This document shows, piece by piece, positions 46,057-55,393 of a DNA stretch of 64,000 nucleotides. This DNA comes from an uncultured Tropicimonas sp. (GTDB lineage: Bacteria > Pseudomonadota > Alphaproteobacteria > Rhodobacterales > Rhodobacteraceae), in assembly GCA_947495685.1 (NCBI GenBank), contig CANLZY010000007.1, positions 1-64,000 on the forward strand, written 5' to 3'. The translations under genes and the position numbers were made by a program. A model generated the notes under the pieces. That model was not told the DNA's origin and did no database searches. It saw only the letters and a list, made by a program, of their open reading frames with translations. Numbering within the stretch: position 1 is the stretch's first letter; each line of letters starts with the position of its first letter.

Positions 46057-46554
46057 ATGAAACTGATCATCGCCTTGCTTGCCGCCTCGGCACTGCTTCT
46101 ATCCGCCTGCGGCCCGTCGCCATCGACGAACTCTTCTGGCGTCAAGACGTACCGGATCTCCTCTGGCGATCGCTCCAAGATTCAATATCGAACCCTCGAC
46201 TCGATCAACAGCCTGCGAGTCGCTGCCGGGCTGTCGTCGCTGCAATTGAATGCGCAACTCAACGCCGCGGCTGCAACGCATTCGCGCGACATGTCCCAGC
46301 AGAACCGCCCGTGGCACTTCGGTTCGGACGGCTCTTCGCCGCTGGATCGGGTTGCCCGCACCGGGTACCCGGGCAAGATGCTGGGCGAGAACATCTCCGA
46401 GACCTACGAAAGTGAGATCGACACATTGGCCGCGTGGATGGAACAACCCGACACACGCAACGTCATCATGGACCCGGACGCACGGGATCTGGGCTTCTCC
46501 TGGTTTCAGGAAAGAAACGGAAAAATCTGGTGGACGCTGGTCACTGGCGGCTGA
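46057..46554 (+). CDS. CAP/SCP-like domain lipoprotein
   Basis: A 165-residue lipoprotein; the lipobox is LLSAC near residue 18. The CAP domain (about 45-165) has AAAATHSRDMSQQNRPWHFG and MLGENISETYESE, with the His and Glu pair of the family. Bacterial CAP proteins are often surface or envelope proteins of unclear catalytic role. It is divergent from the first L,D-transpeptidase. Confidence 0.9.
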   Translation: MKLIIALLAASALLLSACGPSPSTNSSGVKTYRISSGDRSKIQYRTLDSINSLRVAAGLSSLQLNAQLNAAAATHSRDMSQQNRPWHFGSDGSSPLDRVARTGYPGKMLGENISETYESEIDTLAAWMEQPDTRNVIMDPDARDLGFSWFQERNGKIWWTLVTGG

Positions 46555-46609
46555 TCACGGCCCCATTTTCGGCGTGGCCCCTTTGCGGAGCCACGCAATT
46601 TCCTGAGAT

Positions 46610-47107
46610 TCAGGCAAAAATATCAATCTGCGTTCCCGTGCGGACCATCGCGTAGATGTCTTCCATCTGCCGATCCTTGACCGCAATACACCCGGCCGTC
46701 CAATCCTTGCCGCGCGGGTCTGTGGGTCGACGGTCACCGTGGATAAAGATATCCCCGCCCGGATCCTTGCCGAGCGACCGCGCAAACGCCACCTGGCGCG
46801 CATTGGGGTAGGAGATCCCGAGCGACAGGTGGAACTTGCTGCCCGGATTACGTCGATTGATGCGATAGCTGCCCTCGGGGGTCTTGCCGTCGCCCCGGAA
46901 CTGCTTGGCACCCTCGGCACTGTATCCCAAGTGCACCTTGTACTGTTCCAGCACCGTGTCGTGGTGCAACAGGTAAAGCTTTCGACGCCCCTTTACCACC
47001 TGCACGCGGGTGACTTCGGGTCCATCATATTTCTTGAACTTTGTTGAACAGGCTGACAGCGCCAAAGCTGCGCCCCCAACCAAAACTGTCCGTCTCGGAA
47101 CGTACAT
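46610..47107 (-). CDS. L,D-transpeptidase lipoprotein
   Basis: A 165-residue protein with a lipobox (ALALSACS, Cys about 20). The YkuD domain includes KLYLLHHDTVLEQYKVHLG, FIHGDRRPTDPRG and the catalytic KDWTAGCIAVKD. It probably crosslinks peptidoglycan at the membrane. It is distinct in sequence from the Tat-exported enzyme at 45288-45887. Confidence 0.92.
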   Translation of the reverse strand: MYVPRRTVLVGGAALALSACSTKFKKYDGPEVTRVQVVKGRRKLYLLHHDTVLEQYKVHLGYSAEGAKQFRGDGKTPEGSYRINRRNPGSKFHLSLGISYPNARQVAFARSLGKDPGGDIFIHGDRRPTDPRGKDWTAGCIAVKDRQMEDIYAMVRTGTQIDIFA

Positions 47108-47198
47108 GCCTGTGTCTGCCCCATTCGTTCTTTTGTTTTGCGGTCACTATAGCGCAAAAGTCGCTCGATTTGAATAGACAGTGATGACCCGCAAGCGG

Positions 47199-48017
47199 TC
47201 ACGGTGCTGTGATATCGCGTCGCGTCTCGTCTGATTCGTCGGTATTTCGGATCTCACGGGTCTTCAGCAGGCTTTCGATCATTTCCAGCCGCGCAAGAAC
47301 ATCATCGCGGTATGCATCCGTCTGGGCATTGTCTTCTTCGTGATGCGCGTCCTGCATGGAATTCACGATCAGGCCGACCAGCAGGTTCACCACTGCAAAG
47401 GTCGTCATCAGGATGAAGGGAACAAAGAAAATCCAGGCCTGTGGATGCAGCTCCATCACCGGTCGGACGATTCCCATCGACCAGCTCTCCAACGTCATGA
47501 TCTGAAACAGGGAATAGGCCGATCGACCCAGCGATCCGAACCACTCCGGAAAATCCGGACCATAGAGCTTTGTCGTCATGACGGCGCCGATATAGAAACA
47601 GAGCGCCATCAACAGGAAGACCGAGCCCATGCCCGGCAAGGCCGAGATGAACCCCTCGACCACGCGACGCAATCGGGGCATCACCGAGATCACGCGCAGG
47701 ATTCTCAACACCCGCAACGCGCGCAGCACCGACAACGCGTGGGTCCCGGGCAGGACGGCGATTCCGACGATCAGGAAATCGAACACATTCCATGGGTTGC
47801 GAAAGAACGATGGGCCAAAGGCCACCAGCTTCAGTGCGATCTCGATCACGAAAATGCTCAGACAGGCATAGTCCAGAAAGACCAGCAGCCCTCCGGCACG
47901 ATCCATCAAGGCTGGATAAGTCTCCAATCCCAGAAGGATCGCGTTGAACACGATCACGCCGATCACGACGTTGCCGACAATTGGCCGTTCCAGCCAGGCT
48001 TTCAGAGCGTCCCGCAC
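47199..48017 (-). CDS. Bacterial voltage-gated sodium channel (NavBac)
   Basis: A 272-residue inner-membrane protein with six transmembrane helices, the length of NaChBac-type channels. S4 carries four gating arginines at three-residue spacing (R99, R102, R105, R108 in VLRALRVLRILRV). The selectivity filter is TLESWSM (175-181), with E177 as the sodium-selecting glutamate. A C-terminal coiled-coil tail starts about residue 225. GTG 48017 follows GGAGG. Four such subunits form a sodium channel. It is the last gene of an operon with two ABC exporters and an RNA methyltransferase. Confidence 0.95.
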   Translation of the reverse strand: MRDALKAWLERPIVGNVVIGVIVFNAILLGLETYPALMDRAGGLLVFLDYACLSIFVIEIALKLVAFGPSFFRNPWNVFDFLIVGIAVLPGTHALSVLRALRVLRILRVISVMPRLRRVVEGFISALPGMGSVFLLMALCFYIGAVMTTKLYGPDFPEWFGSLGRSAYSLFQIMTLESWSMGIVRPVMELHPQAWIFFVPFILMTTFAVVNLLVGLIVNSMQDAHHEEDNAQTDAYRDDVLARLEMIESLLKTREIRNTDESDETRRDITAP

Positions 48018-48041
48018 ATCAACCTCCAGAGGGGTCCATCA

Positions 48042-49271
48042 TCACGCGCTGATATGGCCTCGTGTCAGCTGCGCTGCAAGTTCCACATGGGTCGACCAGC
48101 GGAATTGATCCACAACCTGCACCCAATCCAGCCGGTAGCCCGCCCGAACCAACCGCGCGGCGTCACGGGCAAAAGTGGCCGGATTGCAGGAAACCGCCGC
48201 AACAACCGGTACCTGCGATTCAGCGATTCGTTCCATTTGGGCGTCTGCACCAGCGCGGGGAGGATCGATCACGACAGCGTCGAATCGGTTCAACTCGTCT
48301 TTCAACAACGGGCGGCGAAACAGGTCCCGCGCCTCGGTGGTAACCGATTTCAGCCCGTCGCCATGGCGCCAGCCGGCCTCCAGCGCCCGCAACATCTCCG
48401 GCACGCTTTCCACCGCGTGCACCGCTGCCCGGCGGGCCAGCGGCAAGGCGAACGTTCCGCAGCCCGCGAACAGGTCAACGACCCGGCGCGACGTTCCAAC
48501 GGCCTCGATCACTGCCGAGCGCAGCGCAGCCTCGCCGTCCTCCGTGGCCTGCAGGAACGCCCCTGCGGGTGGGATCACGGAAATTCCGTCAAACCTGACG
48601 CTCGGCTGAACCCGCAAGGCAACGACATCGTCACCCCAGCTGAGACGCGACAACCCGTGGGTCTCGACCAGGCCGGCCAGTTCCATCTGGAGGATCGCAT
48701 CAAGTGGTTTGCCACCGGTCACGGCCACATCCGCCCCTTCCGGCGCCAGCGTGACGGTGAGGCTGACCTCGCCCTTGCGCGAGGCACCTGCGCGGGTCAG
48801 CGTTTCCAGCGCAGGGCGCAACGCCAGCAGGTCGGGGTGAACCAGCTTGCAATCGGGCACATCGATCACGGTATCGGACCCACGGGCATGGAACCCGACC
48901 AGCACGTCCTTCTTTGTCCGGCGCCCGGAAAACACGGCCCGGCGTCGCGACGCGGCGGGCGAGGTATGGAGCGGGCGAAACTCGGTTTCCAACCCCTGGG
49001 CGGCCAGTGCGCTGCGAACGATCTGCTGCTTCCATTCCGCCACGAAGGTATCGGACGCATGCTGCACCGCGCAACCGCCGCACCCCTTGTAGTGGCGGCA
49101 CGGGGCCGACACCCGATCCGGTGACGGTGTCTGGATTCGTGGGTTGCGCAAATGGTCACCGTCGAGAACGCCGGTCACAACTTCGCCCGGCAGACAGCGC
49201 GCGGCATATACTGGCCCCGCCGCAATCCCGTCGCCGTGATGGCCCAGCCGTTCGATGGTCAGTTCTGTCAT
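48042..49271 (-). CDS. RNA (uracil-5-)-methyltransferase, TrmA/RlmD family
   Basis: A 409-residue SAM-dependent enzyme methylating uracil C5 in rRNA or tRNA. The N-terminal part holds a [4Fe-4S] site with CRHYKGCGGC and a later Cys near 142. SAM motif I is VVDLFAGCGTFALPLARR. The catalytic cysteine lies in AAVSCNPATFARDAARL. The TRAM domain is very short. The best match is the RlmD/RlmC branch, but the exact target cannot be fixed. The start overlaps the ABC exporter gene by 4 bases. Confidence 0.9.
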   Translation of the reverse strand: MTELTIERLGHHGDGIAAGPVYAARCLPGEVVTGVLDGDHLRNPRIQTPSPDRVSAPCRHYKGCGGCAVQHASDTFVAEWKQQIVRSALAAQGLETEFRPLHTSPAASRRRAVFSGRRTKKDVLVGFHARGSDTVIDVPDCKLVHPDLLALRPALETLTRAGASRKGEVSLTVTLAPEGADVAVTGGKPLDAILQMELAGLVETHGLSRLSWGDDVVALRVQPSVRFDGISVIPPAGAFLQATEDGEAALRSAVIEAVGTSRRVVDLFAGCGTFALPLARRAAVHAVESVPEMLRALEAGWRHGDGLKSVTTEARDLFRRPLLKDELNRFDAVVIDPPRAGADAQMERIAESQVPVVAAVSCNPATFARDAARLVRAGYRLDWVQVVDQFRWSTHVELAAQLTRGHISA

Positions 49272-51100
49272 TCCGCCGCTTCCGTGATGTTCAGGAACCC
49301 GCCCGATTGTCGTTGCCAGTACCGGGCGTACAACCCGCCCGAGGCGAGCAATTCCGTGTGGTTGCCTTCTTCGGCGATCCGTCCATGTTCCAGAACGACG
49401 ATGCGGTCCATCCGGGCGATGGTCGACAAGCGGTGAGCGATGGCCAGAACCGTCTTGCCCTGCATCACCCGGTCGAGTGCCGTCTGAATCTGGGCTTCGA
49501 CCTCGCTGTCGAGCGCACTTGTCGCCTCGTCCAACACCAGGATCGGGGCATCTTTCAGGATGGCACGTGCCAGTGCGATCCGTTGACGTTGCCCGCCCGA
49601 CAATCGCACACCCCGTTCGCCCAGGTGGGCGTCATAGCCCGTTCTGCCCTTGTAGTCGCGCAAGGCCAGAATGAACTCGTGCGCTTCGGCGCGCTGTGCG
49701 GCCTGGATCATTTCGGCGTCGGTCGCGTCCGGCCGCCCATACAGGAGGTTGTCGCGGGCCGAGCGGTTGAACATTTCGGTCTCCTGCGTCACCAGGCCGA
49801 TCTGGTGGCGCAGGCTGTCCTGGGTAATCGTCCGCAGATCGTGACCGTCGACCCGAACCGCGCCCCTTTCGGGATCATGCAGCCGCAGAAGCAAACTGAC
49901 GAGCGTTGACTTTCCAGCCCCAGACGCCCCGACCAGCCCGACCTTTTCACCCGGCTTCAACACCAGCGACACACCGTCGATCCCACCCGAGCCACGACCG
50001 TAGGTGAAGTCCACCGTGTCAAATTCCACTTCGCCCCGGGACTCCGGCAGCGGGGCCGCGCCAGGCGCATCGGTCAGATCCTGCGGCGGGGTCAGGGTGC
50101 GAATGCCGTCCTCGATTTCACCGACGTTGGCATAGATCGTCATCAGCGTGAAACTGACCCAACCAGTCATCTGCGCGATCCGAATGGCAATGGCACCAGC
50201 CGCGGCAATGTCGCCCGCGGTGGCCTCTCCCTTGGACCACAACAGCAGGCTGCCGCCGATCAACAGCACCGGCAACGTCCCCGCGAGCGTCATCAGGATC
50301 GTACGGAAGCCTGAAGCCAGCACCCCGAACTCGATGAACCGGTCGCGATAGGTTGCCATCGCGTCCAAGGCCGCGTCGTCCTCCCGTTCGGCATGGGCGA
50401 ACAACTTCACCGTCTTGATATTGGTGATGGTATCGACGATCTGCCCGGTGACCATCGCCCGCGCCCCGGCACGCGCCTTGGCACGCTCCCGGATGCGGGG
50501 CAGGAACCAGCGGATGATCGCAATGTAGCCGACCAGCCACAGAGTCAGCGCCAGCGCCACGCGCCAGTCGATCGTGGTCAGCAGCAGCGCCGAACCGATC
50601 AGGGAGGCCAGCGCGAAGAACACCACGTTGATGATCTCGGACACGACGTCGGTCACGGCACGGGCTGTCTGCATCTGCTTTTGTGCAATGCGTCCGGCAA
50701 AGTCGTTGTCGAAGAAGCTGATGGCATGCCCCAGGGTCCAGCGATGCAACCGCGACTGGACCAACGGCATCACGTTGGGCTGGACCACCACTGCATTGGC
50801 CGCTGACGACAGCCCGAAAAAGACGGGGCGCAGGACGACAAAGAACACCAGCGCCCCCAACAGCAACCACAGGTTACCGGTCCAGAATCCCTCGGTTCCG
50901 CTGTCCAGCGCGCTGTCGATGATCCGGCCCAGAAGCAGCGCCGACATGACTTCGAGCGTACCAACAATTGCCGAAAGGACTCCCGCCGCCCACAAGACCG
51001 GCAACGCTCCTTTCAAAGCCCACCGCACGAACGGCACAAGCTTGTTCGGCGGCGGCCCTTCGGCTGGCACAAAGGGCGAAATCAGATTGGAGATTTTCAT
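49268..51100 (-). CDS. ABC exporter, fused permease-ATPase (first of a pair)
   Basis: A 610-residue half-transporter with six transmembrane helices (about 25-320) and an ATPase domain. Walker A is VGASGAGKSTLVSLLLRL, the signature LSGGQRQRIALARAIL, Walker B ILVLDEATSALDSE. It overlaps the second exporter by 4 bases; the two probably form a heterodimer. The substrate (lipid, drug or peptide) is unknown. Confidence 0.93.
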   Translation of the reverse strand: MKISNLISPFVPAEGPPPNKLVPFVRWALKGALPVLWAAGVLSAIVGTLEVMSALLLGRIIDSALDSGTEGFWTGNLWLLLGALVFFVVLRPVFFGLSSAANAVVVQPNVMPLVQSRLHRWTLGHAISFFDNDFAGRIAQKQMQTARAVTDVVSEIINVVFFALASLIGSALLLTTIDWRVALALTLWLVGYIAIIRWFLPRIRERAKARAGARAMVTGQIVDTITNIKTVKLFAHAEREDDAALDAMATYRDRFIEFGVLASGFRTILMTLAGTLPVLLIGGSLLLWSKGEATAGDIAAAGAIAIRIAQMTGWVSFTLMTIYANVGEIEDGIRTLTPPQDLTDAPGAAPLPESRGEVEFDTVDFTYGRGSGGIDGVSLVLKPGEKVGLVGASGAGKSTLVSLLLRLHDPERGAVRVDGHDLRTITQDSLRHQIGLVTQETEMFNRSARDNLLYGRPDATDAEMIQAAQRAEAHEFILALRDYKGRTGYDAHLGERGVRLSGGQRQRIALARAILKDAPILVLDEATSALDSEVEAQIQTALDRVMQGKTVLAIAHRLSTIARMDRIVVLEHGRIAEEGNHTELLASGGLYARYWQRQSGGFLNITEAAE

Positions 51101-52950
51101 TCGACGGCCTCAGCCTCCGGGGTCAGCCCGATGAATCCACCGGACTGCCGCTCCCAGAACCGTGCATAGAGCCCGGCCTGCGCCAACAGATCTGTATGGC
51201 TGCCCTCCTCGACGACATGCCCGTCGTCCAGAACGAGAATCCGGTCCATCCGGGCAATCGTCGACAGACGGTGCGCGATGGCGATCACGGTCTTGCCTTG
51301 CATCACGCCATAGAGCGTGTCCTGGATGGCGGCCTCCACTTCGGAGTCGAGCGCCGATGTCGCTTCGTCCAGCAACAGGATCGGAGCGTCCTTCAGGATC
51401 ACCCGCGCCAACGCGATGCGCTGACGCTGCCCGCCCGAAAGCTTGACCCCGCGCTCGCCAACCTGCGCATCGTAGCCATTGTTGCCGTTGGGATCGGACA
51501 GCTCATTGACGAAATCATGTGCCGCGGCCTGCCTTGACGCTGCAATCATCTCCTCCCGGCTGGCGTCGGGACGCCCGTACAGGATATTTTCCGAAATCGA
51601 GCGATGCAGCAACGCGCTGTCCTGTTGAACCATGCCGATCTGCATCCGCAGCGACTCCTGTGTGACCTTCGTCACGTCCTGCCCGTCGATCAGGATCCGG
51701 CCGCTTTCCGGGTCATAGAACCGCAGGAGAAGCTTCACCAGGGTCGACTTTCCCGCGCCGGAGCGGCCGATCAAGCCAACCTTTTCGCCCGGCTGGATGG
51801 TCAGCGACAGTTGGTCCAAACCACCAGCGCCACGACCGTAATGGTGACTGACATCCTGGAATTCGATCCGGCCTTCGCTCAGGTGCATTTCCGGCGCATT
51901 GGGCACATCGGTCAGGGCAATCGGCTGTGCGATGGTCTCCATACCCTCGGCCACGATGCCGAGGTTACGAAAGAAGCTCGACACCGCCCACATGATCCAA
52001 CCGGTCATCGCGTTCAGTCGCAGCGTCAGCGCCGTAGCTGCCGCCACAACCCCAACCGAGGCAGCCCCCTGCGACCACAGCGCAATGCAGAACCCCACAA
52101 CCCCGACGATCAGCAGGCCGTTCAGAACGGTCAGCGCGATGTCCATAATCGTGTAGATCCGCATTTCCGCCTGAAAGGTGGTGCGGGCTTTCTCGATCGC
52201 TTCCTTGGCGTAGTCGAGCTCGCGGTCGTGATGGGCGAACATCTTGACTGAATGGATGTTGGAATAGGCGTCCACAACCCGCCCGGTGATCGCGCTGCGG
52301 GCGTCCGACGACCGTTTGGAGGCCGGTCCGACCCGATTGATCGTCCACCACAGCAACAAGCCATAGAGTCCGAACCACAGCACCAACGGCACCGCCAGCC
52401 GTGGATCGGCCTGGGTCAACAGAACCGCCGCGCCGACGAGATAGGCCAACGCAAAGGTGATCGCGTCGAAAACCTGGAACATGGATTCGCCAGCCGCCGG
52501 CGGGGTCTGCATGATCCGGTTGGCGATGCGCCCTGCGAAGTCGCTCTCGAACCATCCGACGGACTGGCGCAACACCTGCCGATGCGACCGCCAGCGGAAC
52601 AGCGTCGCATAGTTCGGCACCAGCGCATTGTTCAACAGCAGCACGTCGAGGCTCTGCAGCAGCGGGCGCAAGACGAGGATGAAAACGGCTATCCCGATCA
52701 GCTCCGCGCCATAGGTGTCCCAGACCTCGGAGGGGCTGCCGGCGGACAGGATATCGACCACGCGACCCAAGTAGTGGATCAGACCGATCTCGACCGCCGC
52801 GACGATGACCGACAACACGGCAGCCACCACGAACCATTTCTTGAACGGCTTCGAATACTCCCAGACAAACGGCCACAGCCGCTGCGGCGGCTGGTCCGTT
52901 TCCTCATACGGCGTATAAGGATCGATCAGGTTTTCAAAGTATCGGAACAC
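51097..52950 (-). CDS. ABC exporter, fused permease-ATPase (second of a pair)
   Basis: A 617-residue half-transporter with the same layout as its downstream partner. Walker A is IGRSGAGKSTLVKLLLRF, the signature LSGGQRQRIALARVIL, Walker B ILLLDEATSALDSE. The start is GTG 52950, with AAGG 9 bases upstream. It heads the operon that ends with the sodium channel. No catalytic residue appears lost in either half, so both sites may hydrolyse ATP. Confidence 0.92.
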   Translation of the reverse strand: MFRYFENLIDPYTPYEETDQPPQRLWPFVWEYSKPFKKWFVVAAVLSVIVAAVEIGLIHYLGRVVDILSAGSPSEVWDTYGAELIGIAVFILVLRPLLQSLDVLLLNNALVPNYATLFRWRSHRQVLRQSVGWFESDFAGRIANRIMQTPPAAGESMFQVFDAITFALAYLVGAAVLLTQADPRLAVPLVLWFGLYGLLLWWTINRVGPASKRSSDARSAITGRVVDAYSNIHSVKMFAHHDRELDYAKEAIEKARTTFQAEMRIYTIMDIALTVLNGLLIVGVVGFCIALWSQGAASVGVVAAATALTLRLNAMTGWIMWAVSSFFRNLGIVAEGMETIAQPIALTDVPNAPEMHLSEGRIEFQDVSHHYGRGAGGLDQLSLTIQPGEKVGLIGRSGAGKSTLVKLLLRFYDPESGRILIDGQDVTKVTQESLRMQIGMVQQDSALLHRSISENILYGRPDASREEMIAASRQAAAHDFVNELSDPNGNNGYDAQVGERGVKLSGGQRQRIALARVILKDAPILLLDEATSALDSEVEAAIQDTLYGVMQGKTVIAIAHRLSTIARMDRILVLDDGHVVEEGSHTDLLAQAGLYARFWERQSGGFIGLTPEAEAVE

Positions 52951-52999
52951 GGATGTCAGCCTTGAAATGCGGCGTTGGCCGTCGGGGTGCCCGCTCGTG

Positions 53000-53584
53000 T
53001 TACAGGAAAACCATCACCGCGGAAAGCGCCAGCGCCGCCGCCATGGCACCGTTGAACAACGTCCATGCGCGGGGTGTGGTCAGCAGATAGGTGAGCAGGA
53101 ACCCGGCAAAAGACCAGAACAGGCAGACCAGAAGGTTGATGCTGGAAAAGGCCGTCGCCATCCGGGCGGCTTCGCCCAACGGTGACAACCCGCCATGAAA
53201 TCCGGCAGACGCCGCCACGGCAATTGCCCAGACCTTGGGGTTGACCCATTGGAACAGAACCGCCTCTATCAGTGTAAAGGGACGGTCGGTGTCGGCCAGA
53301 ACCTGGTTTCCCGCGGCATGCAACAGTTTCCAGGCCATCCACAGGATCCAACCTGCCGCGACAAGTTGCAGACCCAGTTTCAAGCCGGGCAAGCTCAACA
53401 GCAACGCCCCCAGGCCAAGCGCCGTGATACCGCTGGTGATGGCGACCCCCAGAGCGACGCCCAAGACGTGCGGCAGCGTTCGCCAGAATCCGAACCGCGC
53501 CCCGGAACTGGTCAGCAGGATCACATTCGGGCCCGGCGAAAACAGCCCTGCAAAGACAAAGGCGTACAAAGGATCAAAGGCCAT
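53000..53584 (-). CDS. LysE family amino acid/metabolite exporter
   Basis: A 194-residue inner-membrane protein with about six hydrophobic segments. The family signature is FSPGPNVILLTSSGARFGFW near the N-terminus, with FQWVNPKVWAIAVAA in the middle. It is paralogous to the next gene, from which it is 11 bases away. The substrate cannot be told. Confidence 0.92.
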   Translation of the reverse strand: MAFDPLYAFVFAGLFSPGPNVILLTSSGARFGFWRTLPHVLGVALGVAITSGITALGLGALLLSLPGLKLGLQLVAAGWILWMAWKLLHAAGNQVLADTDRPFTLIEAVLFQWVNPKVWAIAVAASAGFHGGLSPLGEAARMATAFSSINLLVCLFWSFAGFLLTYLLTTPRAWTLFNGAMAAALALSAVMVFL

Positions 53585-53595
53585 CGGACCAGTCC

Positions 53596-54192
53596 TCAGT
53601 CAAGGAACAAAAACACGACGCAGGACGCGATGATGGCCGCCATTGCGATGTTGAACCAGCGCAATCGGCTGTCGGTGTTGACCCAGCGGGTGATTGCCTG
53701 TCCGATCACGGCCCAGGTGGTTGCGCTGGTCAACCCCACGGCAACAAACACACCCGCAACCATCAGCGCAGAGCTCATTGGAGCATCGGCTATCACGAAT
53801 TGCGTCGTGATCGCGATGGCCATCGCCCAGGCCTTGGGGTTGATCCACTGAAACCCTGCTGCCTCCAGGAAGCTGAACGGGCGGGGTTCGTTTCCGGCAC
53901 CTGAAAGACTGCCCGAGGTTGCCAGTTTCCAAGCCAACCACAGCAGGATCGCTGCGCCGAACCAGCGAAGCCCCTCGCGCAGAACCAGAGACGACTGGAA
54001 AACTCCACCCAGGAAAAATCCAATCAGGAAGATCATCAAGGGAAACCCGAGGCCAATCCCCAGAACGTGCGGCCAGGTTCGCCGCAACCCGAAGGTCGCG
54101 CCAGAGTTCGCAACCAGCACGTTGTTGGGCCCCGGTGTGAACGCGGTGACCACGGCCAAGGCCAGCAGTGTTACAAAGGAATCCGCCGTCAT
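53596..54192 (-). CDS. LysE family exporter, paralogue
   Basis: A 198-residue membrane protein with the motifs FTPGPNNVLVANSGATFGL and FQWINPKAWAMAIAI. It is paralogous to the gene at 53000-53584 in length, motifs and order. ATG 54192 follows AAAGGGAG; the frame is open further upstream without a better start. Tandem duplication is likely. Confidence 0.92.
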   Translation of the reverse strand: MTADSFVTLLALAVVTAFTPGPNNVLVANSGATFGLRRTWPHVLGIGLGFPLMIFLIGFFLGGVFQSSLVLREGLRWFGAAILLWLAWKLATSGSLSGAGNEPRPFSFLEAAGFQWINPKAWAMAIAITTQFVIADAPMSSALMVAGVFVAVGLTSATTWAVIGQAITRWVNTDSRLRWFNIAMAAIIASCVVFLFLD

Positions 54193-54241
54193 TGTCTCCC
54201 TTTCCCAAGTCGAGCGACCATTGTTGCCCGACTGTGGGACG

Positions 54242-55393
54242 TCAAGCCAACAATTGCGCCTTGGTAAGGACAAAACCGGAATCGATCCAGCGCCGTTCCA
54301 GCGCCTTGAGTGCCGCACCGAGCGCAGAGCCCACTGTATCGGGCATCAGATCGCTGGCCGACACCGGGAATTCAGCCGCAGCGCCGCGCGCGACATCGTC
54401 GAAGGCCGTTTCGGCCGGCGGCACGCCCATCAGGGCCGCATTCAGCAGAACCGCTGCTTGGCCGGCTTGAGCGCCGTGACGATACCCCAGCTCTGCCGCC
54501 GCCTGGCCGGATCGAGCGGCCGCCGACAGTGTTTCCAACCGTCGTGCATCCGACCGGCTGAGCCGAAGGCGCGTCGCAACCTGATCGCCACCCAGGGCCG
54601 CAAGGCGCAAGATCGGATCGGGTGCTCGGCCCAGAAGCTCCTCCAGATGCACCAGAACCGGCAGGGCCGTCACATCCGACCCGGGCAAAATTGCTGGCAG
54701 GACGCCACATGTCTGCATCACCGCAACCGACTGGCTCGGGTTTGGTGCGGCCAACAATTTGCGGACCTCCGAGCCGACCCGCTCTGCCGAAATCCGTGCC
54801 AGACCGTCGATATGGCTGGTACAGGCATCCAGCGCATCGGCGTCAAAGCCCTGGTCCGGATCGGCGTACCAGGCCGAAAAGCGGAAAAACCGCAGGATCC
54901 TCAGGTAGTCTTCGCGCACACGTTCCGACGCGATACCGACAAATCGCAACCGCCGCGCGCGCAGATCGGTCATGCCGTCCAGTGGATCGATGATCTGGCC
55001 GTGACGGTTGCAGTAGATCGCGTTCATGGTGAAATCACGCCGACGCGCATCCTCGATCACATCGGTGGCAAAGGTCACCACGGCCCGCCGTCCGTCCGTT
55101 TCGATATCATGCCGAAAGGTCGTGATCTCGAAAGGCTCGCCATCAGCCAGAACGGTGACGGTGCCGTGGTCGATCCCGGTCGGGATTACCTTCAGCCCGG
55201 CATCTTCCATGATCGTGATCACCGCTTGCGGCGGCGCATCCGTCGACAGGTCGTGGTCGGCAACCGGCTGATCCAGCAACGTGTTGCGCACGCATCCGCC
55301 AACATAGAGCGCCTGGTGACCCGCCGCCTCCAGCAGTTCACACACCAGTTGAACTGCGGGCATCGACAGCCAGGACGCCGAGATCACCGTCAT
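54242..55393 (-). CDS. cca: CCA-adding tRNA nucleotidyltransferase family protein
   Basis: A 383-residue class II nucleotidyltransferase. The N-terminal motif is YVGGCVRNTLLDQPVADHDL (about 30-49), with the catalytic aspartates. RRRDFTMNAIYCNRHGQIID and EDYLRILRFFRF follow. It completes tRNA 3' ends or repairs them; the tRNA gene at 1278 already encodes CCA. The start overlaps the Nudix gene by 4 bases. Confidence 0.92.
   Translation of the reverse strand: MTVISASWLSMPAVQLVCELLEAAGHQALYVGGCVRNTLLDQPVADHDLSTDAPPQAVITIMEDAGLKVIPTGIDHGTVTVLADGEPFEITTFRHDIETDGRRAVVTFATDVIEDARRRDFTMNAIYCNRHGQIIDPLDGMTDLRARRLRFVGIASERVREDYLRILRFFRFSAWYADPDQGFDADALDACTSHIDGLARISAERVGSEVRKLLAAPNPSQSVAVMQTCGVLPAILPGSDVTALPVLVHLEELLGRAPDPILRLAALGGDQVATRLRLSRSDARRLETLSAAARSGQAAAELGYRHGAQAGQAAVLLNAALMGVPPAETAFDDVARGAAAEFPVSASDLMPDTVGSALGAALKALERRWIDSGFVLTKAQLLA

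Noticed and set aside
47340-49124. Plus-strand open frame of 594 codons
   Set aside because: Antisense to the sodium channel and RNA methyltransferase genes, both of which have clear motifs.
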